From: an uncultured Clostridia bacterium
Lineage (GTDB): Bacteria; Bacillota; Clostridia; Oscillospirales; Ruminococcaceae
Reading direction: 5' to 3'
DNA length: 14,006 nucleotides
NCBI GenBank assembly: GCA_947588775.1
Contig: CANPZQ010000039.1
Span: 1 to 14,006 of the forward strand
Within the stretch, counting starts at the first letter, position 1; each line of letters opens with the position of its first letter. Under the pieces are notes generated by a model. That model was not told the DNA's origin. It saw only the letters and a list, made by a program, of their open reading frames with translations, and made no database searches. Below, in pieces: positions 6,991 to 13,720 of this stretch. Position numbers and translations under genes: made by a program.

Positions 6991-7125
6991 GGGCTTACGC
7001 AGAAAACCAACTGCCAAGACGAGCCCCGCCGCCAAGAGCCCCCAAAGCTTTGATTCAAAACCGCCCCCTGTCAGCCCCTCGTCCCACCCCCACATACCCC
7101 ATCAACCCAACAGGAGTGACGCAAT

Positions 7126-7746
7126 TTGCGGAAAATTTTTGCAATTTTTTCTTCCACTGACCTAAAAATCGGCAAAATGATACGCCTCGTCACGCGAAAC
7201 GAGTATAACCACTGCTCGGTATGCCTCCGCGAGGACATGTCAAAATTCTACAGCTTTTCGCGAATCTACCGCTCTAATCCCCTGATAGGCGGGTTTACGG
7301 TCGAATCGCCGATGAGATATACCCTTAGCTCCCGCACAAAGCTCAAAATCGTCGGCATCGAGATTTCCGACGAAAAATTCGCCCGTGTGCGCAGCATGAT
7401 TCAGGATATGAGCCGCAACTGCGACGAGTATGTCTACAACTACTTCTCCGCGGCGGCATATCCCTTCGGCGGGCGGCGTTTCAACCGTGAAAACGCCTTT
7501 ACCTGCGCCGAATTCACAAACAGCGTCCTTAAAACGGCGGGCGTTTCGATGCCCGAAAAGGCGAATATCCACGAGATGGAGCTCGCGCTCTCCGACTACC
7601 CGACTTGGGAGGGCAGAGCCGTCGACGGAATAGAGGACGGCCCTCTTTCATGGGGCGACGACAGGTATCTTGAGCATATCGGAAAACGCCGCGCCTGCGT
7701 CCAGATGGCGAAAAGACTGCGGCTTCTGATGCTCGGCCACGCGTGA
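7126..7746 (+). CDS. Papain-fold (YiiX/NlpC-P60-like, permuted) protein
   Basis: 206 aa, no signal peptide. It resembles small Bacillota proteins of the circularly permuted NlpC/P60 (YiiX/YaeF-like) papain superfamily. The N-terminal strand-helix MRKIFAIFSSTDLKIGKMIR leads into TRNEYNHCSVCL, with His29 as likely catalytic His. FYSFSR and NPLIGGF (51-57) follow, then FTCAEFT with Cys127 as likely nucleophile. A typical member would cut or transfer on amide or thioester bonds in peptidoglycan or lipids, but the substrate here is unknown. The start is TTG at 7126: AGGAGTG (7112-7118) is well spaced, and the residues from this TTG include the conserved first strand; the next in-frame ATG (7177) would remove it. 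It is followed 8 nt later by the HAD gene, so the two are probably co-transcribed. Confidence 0.7.
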   Translation: MRKIFAIFSSTDLKIGKMIRLVTRNEYNHCSVCLREDMSKFYSFSRIYRSNPLIGGFTVESPMRYTLSSRTKLKIVGIEISDEKFARVRSMIQDMSRNCDEYVYNYFSAAAYPFGGRRFNRENAFTCAEFTNSVLKTAGVSMPEKANIHEMELALSDYPTWEGRAVDGIEDGPLSWGDDRYLEHIGKRRACVQMAKRLRLLMLGHA

Positions 7747-7754
7747 GGCGATTT

Positions 7755-8405
7755 ATGTACGGATATATTTTGTTCGACCTCGACGGAACCCTTACCGAGT
7801 CCGCGCCGGGGATAATAAATTCAATAAAATACGCTCTTAATCACTACGGCGAAAAAATCCCGCCGGACGAGGTGCTTCTGAGATTTGTCGGCCCGCCGCT
7901 GATAGATTCCTTCGAGAGGATAATGGGCTGGCCGCCCGAAAAATCCCGCGAGGCGGTCGACGTATACCGCGAGTATTTTTCCGAAAAGGGCCTTTTTGAA
8001 AACGCCGTCTACCCCGGCGTTCGCGAGCTTCTTAAAACTCTGCGCGGCGCGGGGCTTCGCCTCGGGGTCGCAACGTCTAAGCCGCAGGTTTTCTGCGAGA
8101 GAATCCTTAAACATTTTAACCTTGACGGATATTTTGACGTAGTAAAGGGAATCCCCCTCGACGGCGAGGATATGTCAAAAGCCGAGGTAATTGCCGAAGC
8201 CCTTAAGGCGGAGGGCGAGCCTCCGGAAAATACGCTGATGGTCGGCGACCGCGAACACGACGTTTCGGGGGCAAGGCAGAATTCCGTTGACTGTATAGGC
8301 GTTCTCTACGGCTACGGAAGCCGCCGCGAGCTTGAAGCCGCCGGCGCGAAGGCTGTTTTCGCGACGGCAAAAGAGGTCGGGGAATTCATTCTCGGGGAGC
8401 GGTAA
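7755..8405 (+). CDS. HAD-superfamily phosphatase, phosphoglycolate-phosphatase-like
   Basis: 216-aa HAD subfamily I hydrolase, cytoplasmic, expected to remove phosphate from a small metabolite. Motif I FDLDGTLT has nucleophile Asp8 and acid/base Asp10. A helical cap covers about 15-85. Motif II is VATSKP (Thr107/Ser108). Motif III is Lys142 in MSKAE. Motif IV is MVGDREHDVSGA with Asp165 and Asp169. The IGVLYGYGSRRELEAAGA ending is typical of the Gph/PNPase-like branch often annotated phosphoglycolate phosphatase or 5'-nucleotidase; the substrate cannot be told from sequence. ATG 7755 is chosen because GAGG (7745-7748) lies 6 nt upstream and it gives the normal MYxYILFDLDGT start. A GTG at 7743 overlapping the previous stop (GTGA) would add 4 residues. 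Confidence 0.9.
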   Translation: MYGYILFDLDGTLTESAPGIINSIKYALNHYGEKIPPDEVLLRFVGPPLIDSFERIMGWPPEKSREAVDVYREYFSEKGLFENAVYPGVRELLKTLRGAGLRLGVATSKPQVFCERILKHFNLDGYFDVVKGIPLDGEDMSKAEVIAEALKAEGEPPENTLMVGDREHDVSGARQNSVDCIGVLYGYGSRRELEAAGAKAVFATAKEVGEFILGER

Positions 8406-8468
8406 GGCTTCCCCCAAAAATTTCAAAATTCATAATTTTCAATTTTATCCGCCATAAATTAAAAATCA

Positions 8469-8496
8469 GCCGCCCGAATTATCGGACGGCTTTTTT
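8469..8496 (+). terminator. Intrinsic terminator of the papain-like/HAD unit
   Basis: GCCGCCCG (8469-8476) pairs with CGGACGGC (8483-8490) with one mismatch, followed by TTTTTT (8491-8496). On the other strand the same stem is followed by TGATTTTT, so it may also end galM transcripts, whose stop is 27 bp away. Confidence 0.8.
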
Positions 8497-8522
8497 CAGA
8501 AAATAATTGCGCTGCACCTGTT

Positions 8523-9578
8523 TTATTTTTCAACGCCGAAGCTGTAAACGGTGACGTGATGCCAGAGTTCGCCGGCACGCAGAATCGGCTTTTCAAAATT
8601 CGGATGGCGCATCGCATTGGGGTAAAACTGCGTTTCAAGGCAGAGCCCCTCGCGGCGGTTGATCGGCCTTCCGCCCTTTCCGAAGGGCTCGCGGGAATCG
8701 AGGCCGTTGCCGCTGTAGAACTGCATTCCCGGCAGGTCGGTGTAAACCTCCATCACGCGGCCGCTTTCGGGCGAAGAAAGGGTCGCGGCGCGGCGGAAAC
8801 CGCTTCCGTTAATGCAGAAATTGTGGTCGTAGCCGTTTCCGAAGGCGAGCTGCTCGAAGCGGCGTCTGTCGCCGATTCTCTCGCCGACGGCGGTCGGAAC
8901 GGTGAAGTCAAAGGGCGTTCCGTCGACCTTCGCGACAAATCCCATCGGCAGGCATTCGCGGTTGCAGGGCGTGTAGTGGTCCGCCTCAATCTGAAGAACA
9001 TGTCCCAAGACGTCGCCGGAGCCCTCGCCGTTGAGGTTGAAGTAGCAGTGGTTGGTGAGGTTGCAGACGGTGTCCTCGTCCGAAACGGCGGAATAGTCGA
9101 TTACAAGGGCGTTGTCCTCGGTAAAGGAATATTTTACCGTTGCGTCGAGGTTTCCGGGGAATCCCTCCTCGCCGTCGGCGGAATGATACTTCAAAACAAG
9201 CGTTTCGCCGTCGATTTCGGCTTTCCACATTTTCTTGTCGAAGCCGTTGAAGCCGCCGTGGAGGCTGTTTCTGCCGTCGTTCGGCTCAAGGGCGAAAACC
9301 CGCCGGCCGATTTTGAACCTCGCGCCCTCGATTCTGTTTCCGTGGCGGCCGATGAGCGCGCCGATGAACTTGCCCTGCTTCTCGTAGTCCGAGGCGGAGT
9401 CGTAGCCGAGGGCGACGTCGCCGAGGCGGCCTTCGCGGTCGGGAACGACGATTGAGCGAATCGCGCCACCGAAGTCGATTATTTCGACATACGCGCCGGA
9501 GGAGTTTTTAAGTTCGAAGAGCGAAACCTCCTCGCCCGTCGAGAGCTTTCCAAAGGGCTTTTTTGTAATATTTGTCAT
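8523..9578 (-). CDS. galM: Aldose 1-epimerase (mutarotase)
   Basis: 351-aa GalM, interconverting the alpha and beta anomers of galactose and glucose at the head of the Leloir pathway; cytoplasmic beta-sandwich. Seen motifs: GRHGNRI (77-83); NSLHGGFNGFDKKMW with active-site His107; TNHCYFNL with catalytic acid His177; NGYDHNF with substrate-binding Asp251; and LETQFYPNAMRHP with catalytic base Glu315. These match the His/His/Asp/Glu set of characterised mutarotases. Full length and no signal peptide. ATG at 9578 with AGGAAGG (9592-9586) 7 nt upstream. No other galactose genes are nearby. It has its own promoter, divergent from the Fn3 gene. Confidence 0.96.
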   Translation of the reverse strand: MTNITKKPFGKLSTGEEVSLFELKNSSGAYVEIIDFGGAIRSIVVPDREGRLGDVALGYDSASDYEKQGKFIGALIGRHGNRIEGARFKIGRRVFALEPNDGRNSLHGGFNGFDKKMWKAEIDGETLVLKYHSADGEEGFPGNLDATVKYSFTEDNALVIDYSAVSDEDTVCNLTNHCYFNLNGEGSGDVLGHVLQIEADHYTPCNRECLPMGFVAKVDGTPFDFTVPTAVGERIGDRRRFEQLAFGNGYDHNFCINGSGFRRAATLSSPESGRVMEVYTDLPGMQFYSGNGLDSREPFGKGGRPINRREGLCLETQFYPNAMRHPNFEKPILRAGELWHHVTVYSFGVEK

Positions 9579-9666
9579 AAAAGAGCCTTCCTTTCCGTCG
9601 TTTTCAACAAACTTTTAAAAATTCCGCAACGAAGCGCAATAAAACCGCGTCATTATCGGTATTACA

Positions 9667-9695
9667 AGTGTAGCACCTTTTCGGGCCGATTTCAA
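9667..9695 (-). promoter_or_regulatory. Sigma-A promoter of galM
   Basis: On the minus strand TTGAAA (9695-9690), a 17-bp spacer and TACACT (9672-9667). The leader is about 80 nt. The spacer contains TCGGCCCGA, a 4-bp inverted repeat around one base, too weak to call an operator. Confidence 0.75.
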
Positions 9696-9779
9696 GGCTT
9701 TTCCGGAAAAATATGGCAAAACCGCAGGAAAATTTTTTCTTAAAAAAAGCTTAAATTTTCTATTTTTCCAAAAAACCTA

Positions 9780-9808
9780 TTTACAAATCCGAAAAAGGGT
9801 GATATAAT
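9780..9808 (+). promoter_or_regulatory. Sigma-A promoter of the Fn3 gene
   Basis: TTTACA (9780-9785), a 17-bp spacer and TATAAT (9803-9808), giving a short leader with AAAGGAGTG (9825-9833) before ATG 9843. The divergent gap 9579-9842 otherwise holds only the galM promoter and AT-rich DNA, and none of the G4 repeats. Confidence 0.85.
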
Positions 9809-9842
9809 ATTTCCAAACCCTAAAAAAGGAGTGTTATAATCA

Positions 9843-12197
9843 ATGACAAGAAGAATTTTAGCAATCGTCCTGGCAGTTGTTATGGCGATGTCGGTTCTGG
9901 CTGTCGAGGCGTTTGCCGATACCGTCAACATGGTTATCACGGCAACTGCTTCCGGCACGACTATCAGCGTAAGCTGGAACACCTTCAGCGAAGCCAAAAC
10001 CTATGACGTAGAAGTCCGCAGAAGCGGCAGCGTCGTAGCGACAAAGACCGCACTCACCGGCAACAACACCAGCGTCACAACCAACGGCTACGGCGACCAC
10101 GTCGTCAACGTCGTCGCGAGAAACGCGGCCGGCCAAGTGGTAGGCTCCGGCTCCACCACCGTAAACGTCCCCTACTCCTCGACCTACAACGGAATCACCG
10201 TTGCTTCGAGCGGTTCCGACGTTATCGTATCGTGGACTTCCAAGAGCTGGATTAACACCTACTATGTAAGCTGGAGCGGCGCGAAGTCCGGAAACTCCAC
10301 CGTTTCCAACTCCGGTGCCACCTGCTCTTACACCATTGCCAACACCGCTTACAGCGACCTTTCGAGCGTTTCCGTAAGAGAAGGCAATTCGAGCGGAACT
10401 CTTGTCGGCACATGGACCCCCAACAACAATAGCAACTGGGGCGGCAATACCGGCGGAACATCTCAGGGAACCGGCGGAGTTTATATCACCGGTACAACCC
10501 TCTACTTCCCCGCCACTGTCGGCACCACCTACGTCATCACCGCGAGCGGCTCCGTAAGCGACAGAATGACCAGAGTTGCCACCTCGACGAGAGAAGCCGT
10601 TTCCTTTGACGCGCTTGTTTCGTCCTCTACCACCTATATCACTTTCACCGTATACCGTTCTTACGACAACGCGATTGTCGGTACCGCGACCTACACGAGA
10701 AACCAGAACTCCTCCACCGGCTCGGTATGGCTTGACGGCACTACCGTCCGTTGGACCGGCGTAGGCTACCAGAACTACTATGTAACGGTAACTTCCCCGA
10801 GCCTCGGTACTCTTGTAAGCAGAGAAACCACCAACGGCTACACCTATTACAGCCTCTCCACGCTCATTTCGAGATACCCGAGCGCGACCCTTAACGTTTA
10901 CGTCTATGCCGCTACCGACAATTCTTTGATTGGCACTGCGACCTACTATCCTTACGGCTACAATCCCGGAACCGGCACCACCACTACCGGCACCGGCTTC
11001 AATGTAACCGCCACCGCCTTCTCGGCCACCGTTTCCTGGAACTCCGTTTATAACGCGCAGGGCTACAGGGTTTCCTACACCGAAGTCGGCACCAACAACA
11101 CCCGCACCTACAACGCGACCGCTACTACCGTAACCCTCAGCGTTCCTGCGAGCGGACTTTATATCCAGGTTGCATACCTCTACGGCGGAACCTACCATGT
11201 TATAGGCGCGGCCACCGTTATTGGCGGCACCGTATCCTATGACGCCAACTACACTCAGTCCACTCAGACCACCACCAACGGCGTAACCGTCACCATTGGC
11301 GAGAACACCACCACTGTTTCATGGAACTCCTACTACGGAGCGACCTACTATCAGATTATCTACAGCTACTACGACCTGACCGGATACCAGAGGACCCAGA
11401 CCGTTCTCTATATCTACGACACCAAGTATACTCTTAACGTCGGCACCTCGAACGCCACCAAGAGCCTTGAAGTACGCGTAATCGCCTACGATAACAACGG
11501 CGTTTTGGGCATGGGTCCGTTCGCCACCGTTACCAAGGAGATTAAGACCACCACTTCTTCCGGCAACACCGGCACCACCACTAAGCCGGCTGACACTACG
11601 CCCGAGGCTCCTACGAACTTCAAGGGTACCGCGACCAGCAAGAAGGTTGCGCTTTCCTGGAACAAGGCTAAGAACGCCGAAACCTACAAGGTTTACTGGA
11701 GGCGCGCTTCCTCTTCCGACTGGAAGCTTGCTAAGGAAACCACTAAGCGCGCGCTGACCGTTTCCGGCCTTAACAACGGCATGTCCTACCAGTTCAAGGT
11801 CGTCGCGAACGGCCATGAGAGCGGAATCCTCACGATTTCGCCCGTCGCCTCCGGAAGCGACGTAAGAACCGCCAAGGACCCGGAGGGCTCCGGCACTTCG
11901 AGCAATAAGGCTCCCGTCATCACCTCGGCGACCGGCAGCACCGGCTCCTTCACCGTTGCGTGGGACGGCATCGCGAACGGCAACCTTTACAAGGTTTACG
12001 CGCACCGCGTCGGCGTTGACGTAACCTCCGACGGCAAGCAGACCTACTATGTCAAGGCTACCGTAAGCGCAACCTCGGCGACCGTCAACAACCTCGCCGC
12101 CGGCACCTACCAGATCAGAATCAAGGGCTCGACCGACAACGGCAAGACCTGGACTGAGCTGAAGGATTGCGATTACTACACCGTAACCGTAAAATAA
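9843..12197 (+). CDS. Secreted multi-domain fibronectin type III-like protein
   Basis: 784 aa. A Sec signal peptide has basic MTRR, a hydrophobic core and AFA|D, with cleavage after Ala25. The mature part is a chain of about eight beta-sandwich modules with recurring VSWN/VAWD...Y.V strand motifs: roughly 27-109, 115-195, 210-292, 293-383, 385-470, 480-570, 587-670 and 689-784. Modules 3 and 4 are related to each other, sharing (Y/T)DN(A/S)(I/L)(V/I)GTATY near their ends. Linkers are Asn/Gly- and Thr-rich (about 195-209 and 571-586). The last two modules are the most canonical Fn3 and the most Lys-rich. No catalytic domain, LPxTG, SLH or lipobox is seen, so it is probably released or held non-covalently. 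It is very rich in Thr, Ser, Tyr and Gly. A role in adhesion or carbohydrate/matrix binding is inference. ATG 9843 has a well-spaced AAAGGAGTG. Confidence 0.85.
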   Translation: MTRRILAIVLAVVMAMSVLAVEAFADTVNMVITATASGTTISVSWNTFSEAKTYDVEVRRSGSVVATKTALTGNNTSVTTNGYGDHVVNVVARNAAGQVVGSGSTTVNVPYSSTYNGITVASSGSDVIVSWTSKSWINTYYVSWSGAKSGNSTVSNSGATCSYTIANTAYSDLSSVSVREGNSSGTLVGTWTPNNNSNWGGNTGGTSQGTGGVYITGTTLYFPATVGTTYVITASGSVSDRMTRVATSTREAVSFDALVSSSTTYITFTVYRSYDNAIVGTATYTRNQNSSTGSVWLDGTTVRWTGVGYQNYYVTVTSPSLGTLVSRETTNGYTYYSLSTLISRYPSATLNVYVYAATDNSLIGTATYYPYGYNPGTGTTTTGTGFNVTATAFSATVSWNSVYNAQGYRVSYTEVGTNNTRTYNATATTVTLSVPASGLYIQVAYLYGGTYHVIGAATVIGGTVSYDANYTQSTQTTTNGVTVTIGENTTTVSWNSYYGATYYQIIYSYYDLTGYQRTQTVLYIYDTKYTLNVGTSNATKSLEVRVIAYDNNGVLGMGPFATVTKEIKTTTSSGNTGTTTKPADTTPEAPTNFKGTATSKKVALSWNKAKNAETYKVYWRRASSSDWKLAKETTKRALTVSGLNNGMSYQFKVVANGHESGILTISPVASGSDVRTAKDPEGSGTSSNKAPVITSATGSTGSFTVAWDGIANGNLYKVYAHRVGVDVTSDGKQTYYVKATVSATSATVNNLAAGTYQIRIKGSTDNGKTWTELKDCDYYTVTVK

Positions 12198-12216
12198 TCG
12201 AATAAATTAAAAAAAG

Positions 12217-12244
12217 AGCTGTCGGCTGGGCCGGCAGCTTTTTT
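12217..12244 (+). terminator. Intrinsic terminator of the Fn3 gene
   Basis: AGCTGTCGG (12217-12225), loop CTGGG, CCGGCAGCT (12231-12239; one G-U pair) and a six-T tract (12239-12244), 20 nt after the stop. Confidence 0.92.
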
Positions 12245-12251
12245 GTGAGGA

Positions 12252-12330
12252 GCGGCGGGGAAAGCGGTCAAAAGCCGCTGAGGTTGGGTGGGCGGGTGGG
12301 TGGGACCGACGCAGGAGCTTTCCCCGCCGC
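12252..12330 (-). repeat. Hairpin-G4 element, D type, copy 5
   Basis: Perfect 14-bp inverted repeat GCGGCGGGGAAAGC (12252-12265) with 12317-12330. Five G runs with 1-nt loops lie on + at 12286-12304, then ACCGACGCAGGAGC as in the copy at 5317. The following TTGCACAGAACTTCGGCATA resembles TAGCGCAGGAGCTTCGGCAG after the 5317 copy, so homology extends past the stem. Confidence 0.88.
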
Positions 12331-12412
12331 GGTGGGGGTTGCACAGAACTTCGGCATAAGGGGGGAGGTTTTGGGTGAATGTCGGCTTGCTTCGGGTATT
12401 CAGCTATGCTCC

Positions 12413-12494
12413 GCGCGGCGGAAAAAGCTGGTGCGTTGGTCCCACCCGCCCGCCCCCGCAGTTTCCTGCCATTTCCCCGCTTTTTCCGCTGCGC
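12413..12494 (+). repeat. Hairpin-G4 element, D type, copy 6
   Basis: 16-bp stem GCGCGGCGGAAAAAGC (12413-12428) with 12479-12494, one G-T pair. The loop has TGGTGCGTTGGT, C runs at 12441-12457 (C3-A-C3-G-C3-G-C5), then GTTTCCTGCCATTTCCCC almost as in copy 3. It is opposite in orientation to copy 5, 82 bp away. Confidence 0.9.
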
Positions 12495-12531
12495 TGCTGT
12501 CAGAAAAATCCCATACACCCCAAATCCCTCC

Positions 12532-12567
12532 AAAAAATCCCCGCCCCGAAAATACTTCGGAGCGGGG
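12532..12567 (-). terminator. Intrinsic terminator of nrdR
   Basis: Read on the minus strand, CCCCGCTCCGAA (12567-12556), a 5-nt loop and TTCGGGGCGGGG (12550-12539) form a 12-bp stem. It is followed by A and six T (12537-12532). The one non-Watson-Crick pair is U-G in the minus RNA but C-A in a plus RNA, so it is built for the minus strand. Confidence 0.9.
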
Positions 12568-12602
12568 GTTTGCCATACTTGCAAAAAATTCCAAAACAAA
12601 AC

Positions 12603-13046
12603 TCAGTGGCTCAGCTCGCGGATTATCGCGATGAACGAGTCAAGGTCGTTAAAGTCCTTATATACCGAGGCAAAGCGGACGTAGGCCACGAGGTCGATGT
12701 TCTTGAGGGCGGCGAGGACCTCGTCGCCGAGCTCGGCGGTCGAAACCTCGGTGCGCATCTCGTTCGCGAGCTTGTTCTCGATTCCGTCGACGATTTCGGT
12801 GACGGTTTCGGGGCTTATTACGCGCTTTTTCGTCGCGCTCATTATCCCGGCAATAAGCTTTGAGCGGTCGAACGGCTCGAAGCCGCCGTTTTTCTTGATG
12901 ACCATAAGCATCGGCTTTTCGACGACCTCGTAGGTGGTGAAGCGTTTCCCGCACTGCACGCACTCGCGGCGGCGACGCTTTTTATCCTCGCTCGGGCGGG
13001 AGTCGATTACCTCGGTTTTTCCATATCCGCAAAAGGGGCATCTCAT
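12603..13046 (-). CDS. nrdR: Transcriptional repressor NrdR
   Basis: 147 aa, normal length. The N-terminal zinc ribbon has Cys3, Cys6, Cys29 and Cys32 (MRCPFCG ... ECVQCGKRFTTYE) with the basic KKRRRR stretch. An ATP-cone covers about 49-139 (VIKKNGGFEPFDRSKL ... ASVYKDF). NrdR senses dATP/ATP through the cone and represses ribonucleotide reductase genes by binding NrdR boxes. No nrd gene is in this window, which is common because nrdR is often unlinked. The start is the only one giving MRCPFC; the nearest Shine-Dalgarno-like GAGAGG (13065-13060) is rather far, 13 nt. It has its own promoter and terminator, hence monocistronic. Confidence 0.97.
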   Translation of the reverse strand: MRCPFCGYGKTEVIDSRPSEDKKRRRRECVQCGKRFTTYEVVEKPMLMVIKKNGGFEPFDRSKLIAGIMSATKKRVISPETVTEIVDGIENKLANEMRTEVSTAELGDEVLAALKNIDLVAYVRFASVYKDFNDLDSFIAIIRELSH

Positions 13047-13102
13047 TATAATTCAACATCCTCTCTGTGATTTGTCAAAGCCTGCTGCATTTATACTGTG
13101 TA

Positions 13103-13131
13103 ATTATACCATATTTCGCGCGAAAATGCAA
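13103..13131 (-). promoter_or_regulatory. Sigma-A promoter of nrdR with a palindrome in the spacer
   Basis: On the minus strand TTGCAT (13131-13126), a 17-bp spacer and TATAAT (13108-13103). The spacer contains the perfect 12-bp palindrome TTTCGCGCGAAA (13114-13125), starting immediately after the -35 box. A repressor bound there would block polymerase; which one is unknown. It does not look like the AT-rich NrdR box as I know it. Confidence 0.82.
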
Positions 13132-13146
13132 GGGGTTTTGAAAAAA

Positions 13147-13435
13147 GAGAGGGTGTAAGGGAAATTTTGGAAAGAGAGGCGGAGGGTTTTTGTCAGTTGG
13201 GGAGTTTGGGGGCATGGGATAGACCGACGCGGGTGGGGAATGTGGAAGCGGAAGGATTTGTAGCATGTGTGATTCCCCCCTTAGGGGGAGGGGGAGGAAC
13301 GGACTTTGGGTTTGCAGGGGCTTTGAAGGGGGAGAGGGGTGCTTGAAATAGTATGAACGTGAGTGAATACCTTTTGGAAGCCCATTGCGCTGCACGAAAT
13401 TTCGGGAAAACGCAGGTTTCCTCTCCCCGCCTGAC
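13147..13435. other. G-rich non-coding stretch with one hairpin
   Basis: No gene is supported here. The + strand is markedly G-rich over about 13147-13345. CCCCC/GGGGG around CTTA (13275-13288 region) can form a short hairpin and is followed by GGGGGAGGGGGAGG. A few bases (GACCGACGCGGGTGGGG, about 13217-13233) recall the D core but without stem arms. Confidence 0.4.
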
Positions 13436-13478
13436 ACGAATCCCGCCTACGGCTCCGAGGGACGAGTTCGGCTCGGGC
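13436..13478 (-). repeat. Module B, copy 4 (degraded)
   Basis: ACGAATCCCGCC, CGGCTCCGAGGG and GCTCGGGCGGG match the minus-oriented copy at 1679-1738, with lost tip symmetry. It now lies before a C element of the opposite orientation, so modules have been rearranged. Confidence 0.5.
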
Positions 13479-13563
13479 GGGCACGGGGCCTCCGCTGGTT
13501 TTGTTTGTCCCACCCGCCCGCCCCCAAGGCTTCTGCTGTTTTATCCGCTCCGTCCCCGCGCCC
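13479..13563 (+). repeat. Hairpin-G4 element, C type, copy 3 (degenerate left arm)
   Basis: The right side GCTCCGTCCCCGCGCCC (13547-13563) matches the C consensus. The left side GGGCACGGGG (13479-13488) pairs for only 9 of 10 bases before diverging. The loop has GCTGGTTTTGTTTGTCCC and C runs at 13509-13525. Confidence 0.75.
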
Positions 13564-13591
13564 TCTCTTCCCCGGCTTCCACTGAATCCCC

Positions 13592-13676
13592 GGCGCGGCG
13601 GAGAAAGCTGCTGCGTCGGTCCCACCCACCCGCCCACCCAACCTTATCGGTACCTGACCGCTTTCTCCGCCGCGCC
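13592..13676 (+). repeat. Hairpin-G4 element, D type, copy 7
   Basis: Perfect 17-bp inverted repeat GGCGCGGCGGAGAAAGC (13592-13608) with 13660-13676. The loop has TGCTGCGTCGGT and five C runs with 1-nt spacers at 13621-13639. Confidence 0.9.
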
Positions 13677-13683
13677 TACCCCT

Positions 13684-13720
13684 CATAGAAGATAGAAGTT
13701 AGAGCGTCGGAAGATAGAAA
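13684..13720 (-). repeat. Module E, copy 3 (decayed)
   Basis: In minus reading: TTTCTATCTTCCGACGCTC, then TAACTTCTATCTTCTATG, similar to the E block but with TCT-rich changes. It lies 11 bp from the stop codon of the last gene. Confidence 0.35.

Noticed and set aside
6513..7058. Open frames of 60-180 codons across the repeat-filled gaps (for example this one; also in 1483-1820 and 13075-13695)
   Set aside because: They are Pro/Arg/Ser-rich readings of the G- and C-rich hairpin elements, differ between copies and lack ribosome binding sites.
8556..9455. 299-codon plus-strand frame opposite galM
   Set aside because: galM on the minus strand carries all catalytic residues; this frame is a GC-codon shadow.
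9858..11198. 446-codon open frame antisense to the Fn3 gene
   Set aside because: Product is low-complexity Gly/Val/Ala/Arg with no family resemblance; the frame stays open because the sense gene's codon bias avoids reverse stops. No RBS or promoter.
13081..13110. NrdR box upstream of nrdR (ACACAGTATAAAT on the minus strand)
   Set aside because: Only the left half resembles the ACAC-TATA pattern and no second box is spaced as expected.
1591..13676. Repeats as a CRISPR array
   Set aside because: Units are dispersed one or two per gap in both orientations, not evenly spaced with unique spacers, and no cas genes are present.
2050..13676. Hairpin-G4 elements as ordinary intrinsic terminators
   Set aside because: No U tract follows the stems, loops are about 50 nt, and three of the gaps with elements already hold a separate conventional terminator (1545-1579, 12217-12244, 12532-12567).
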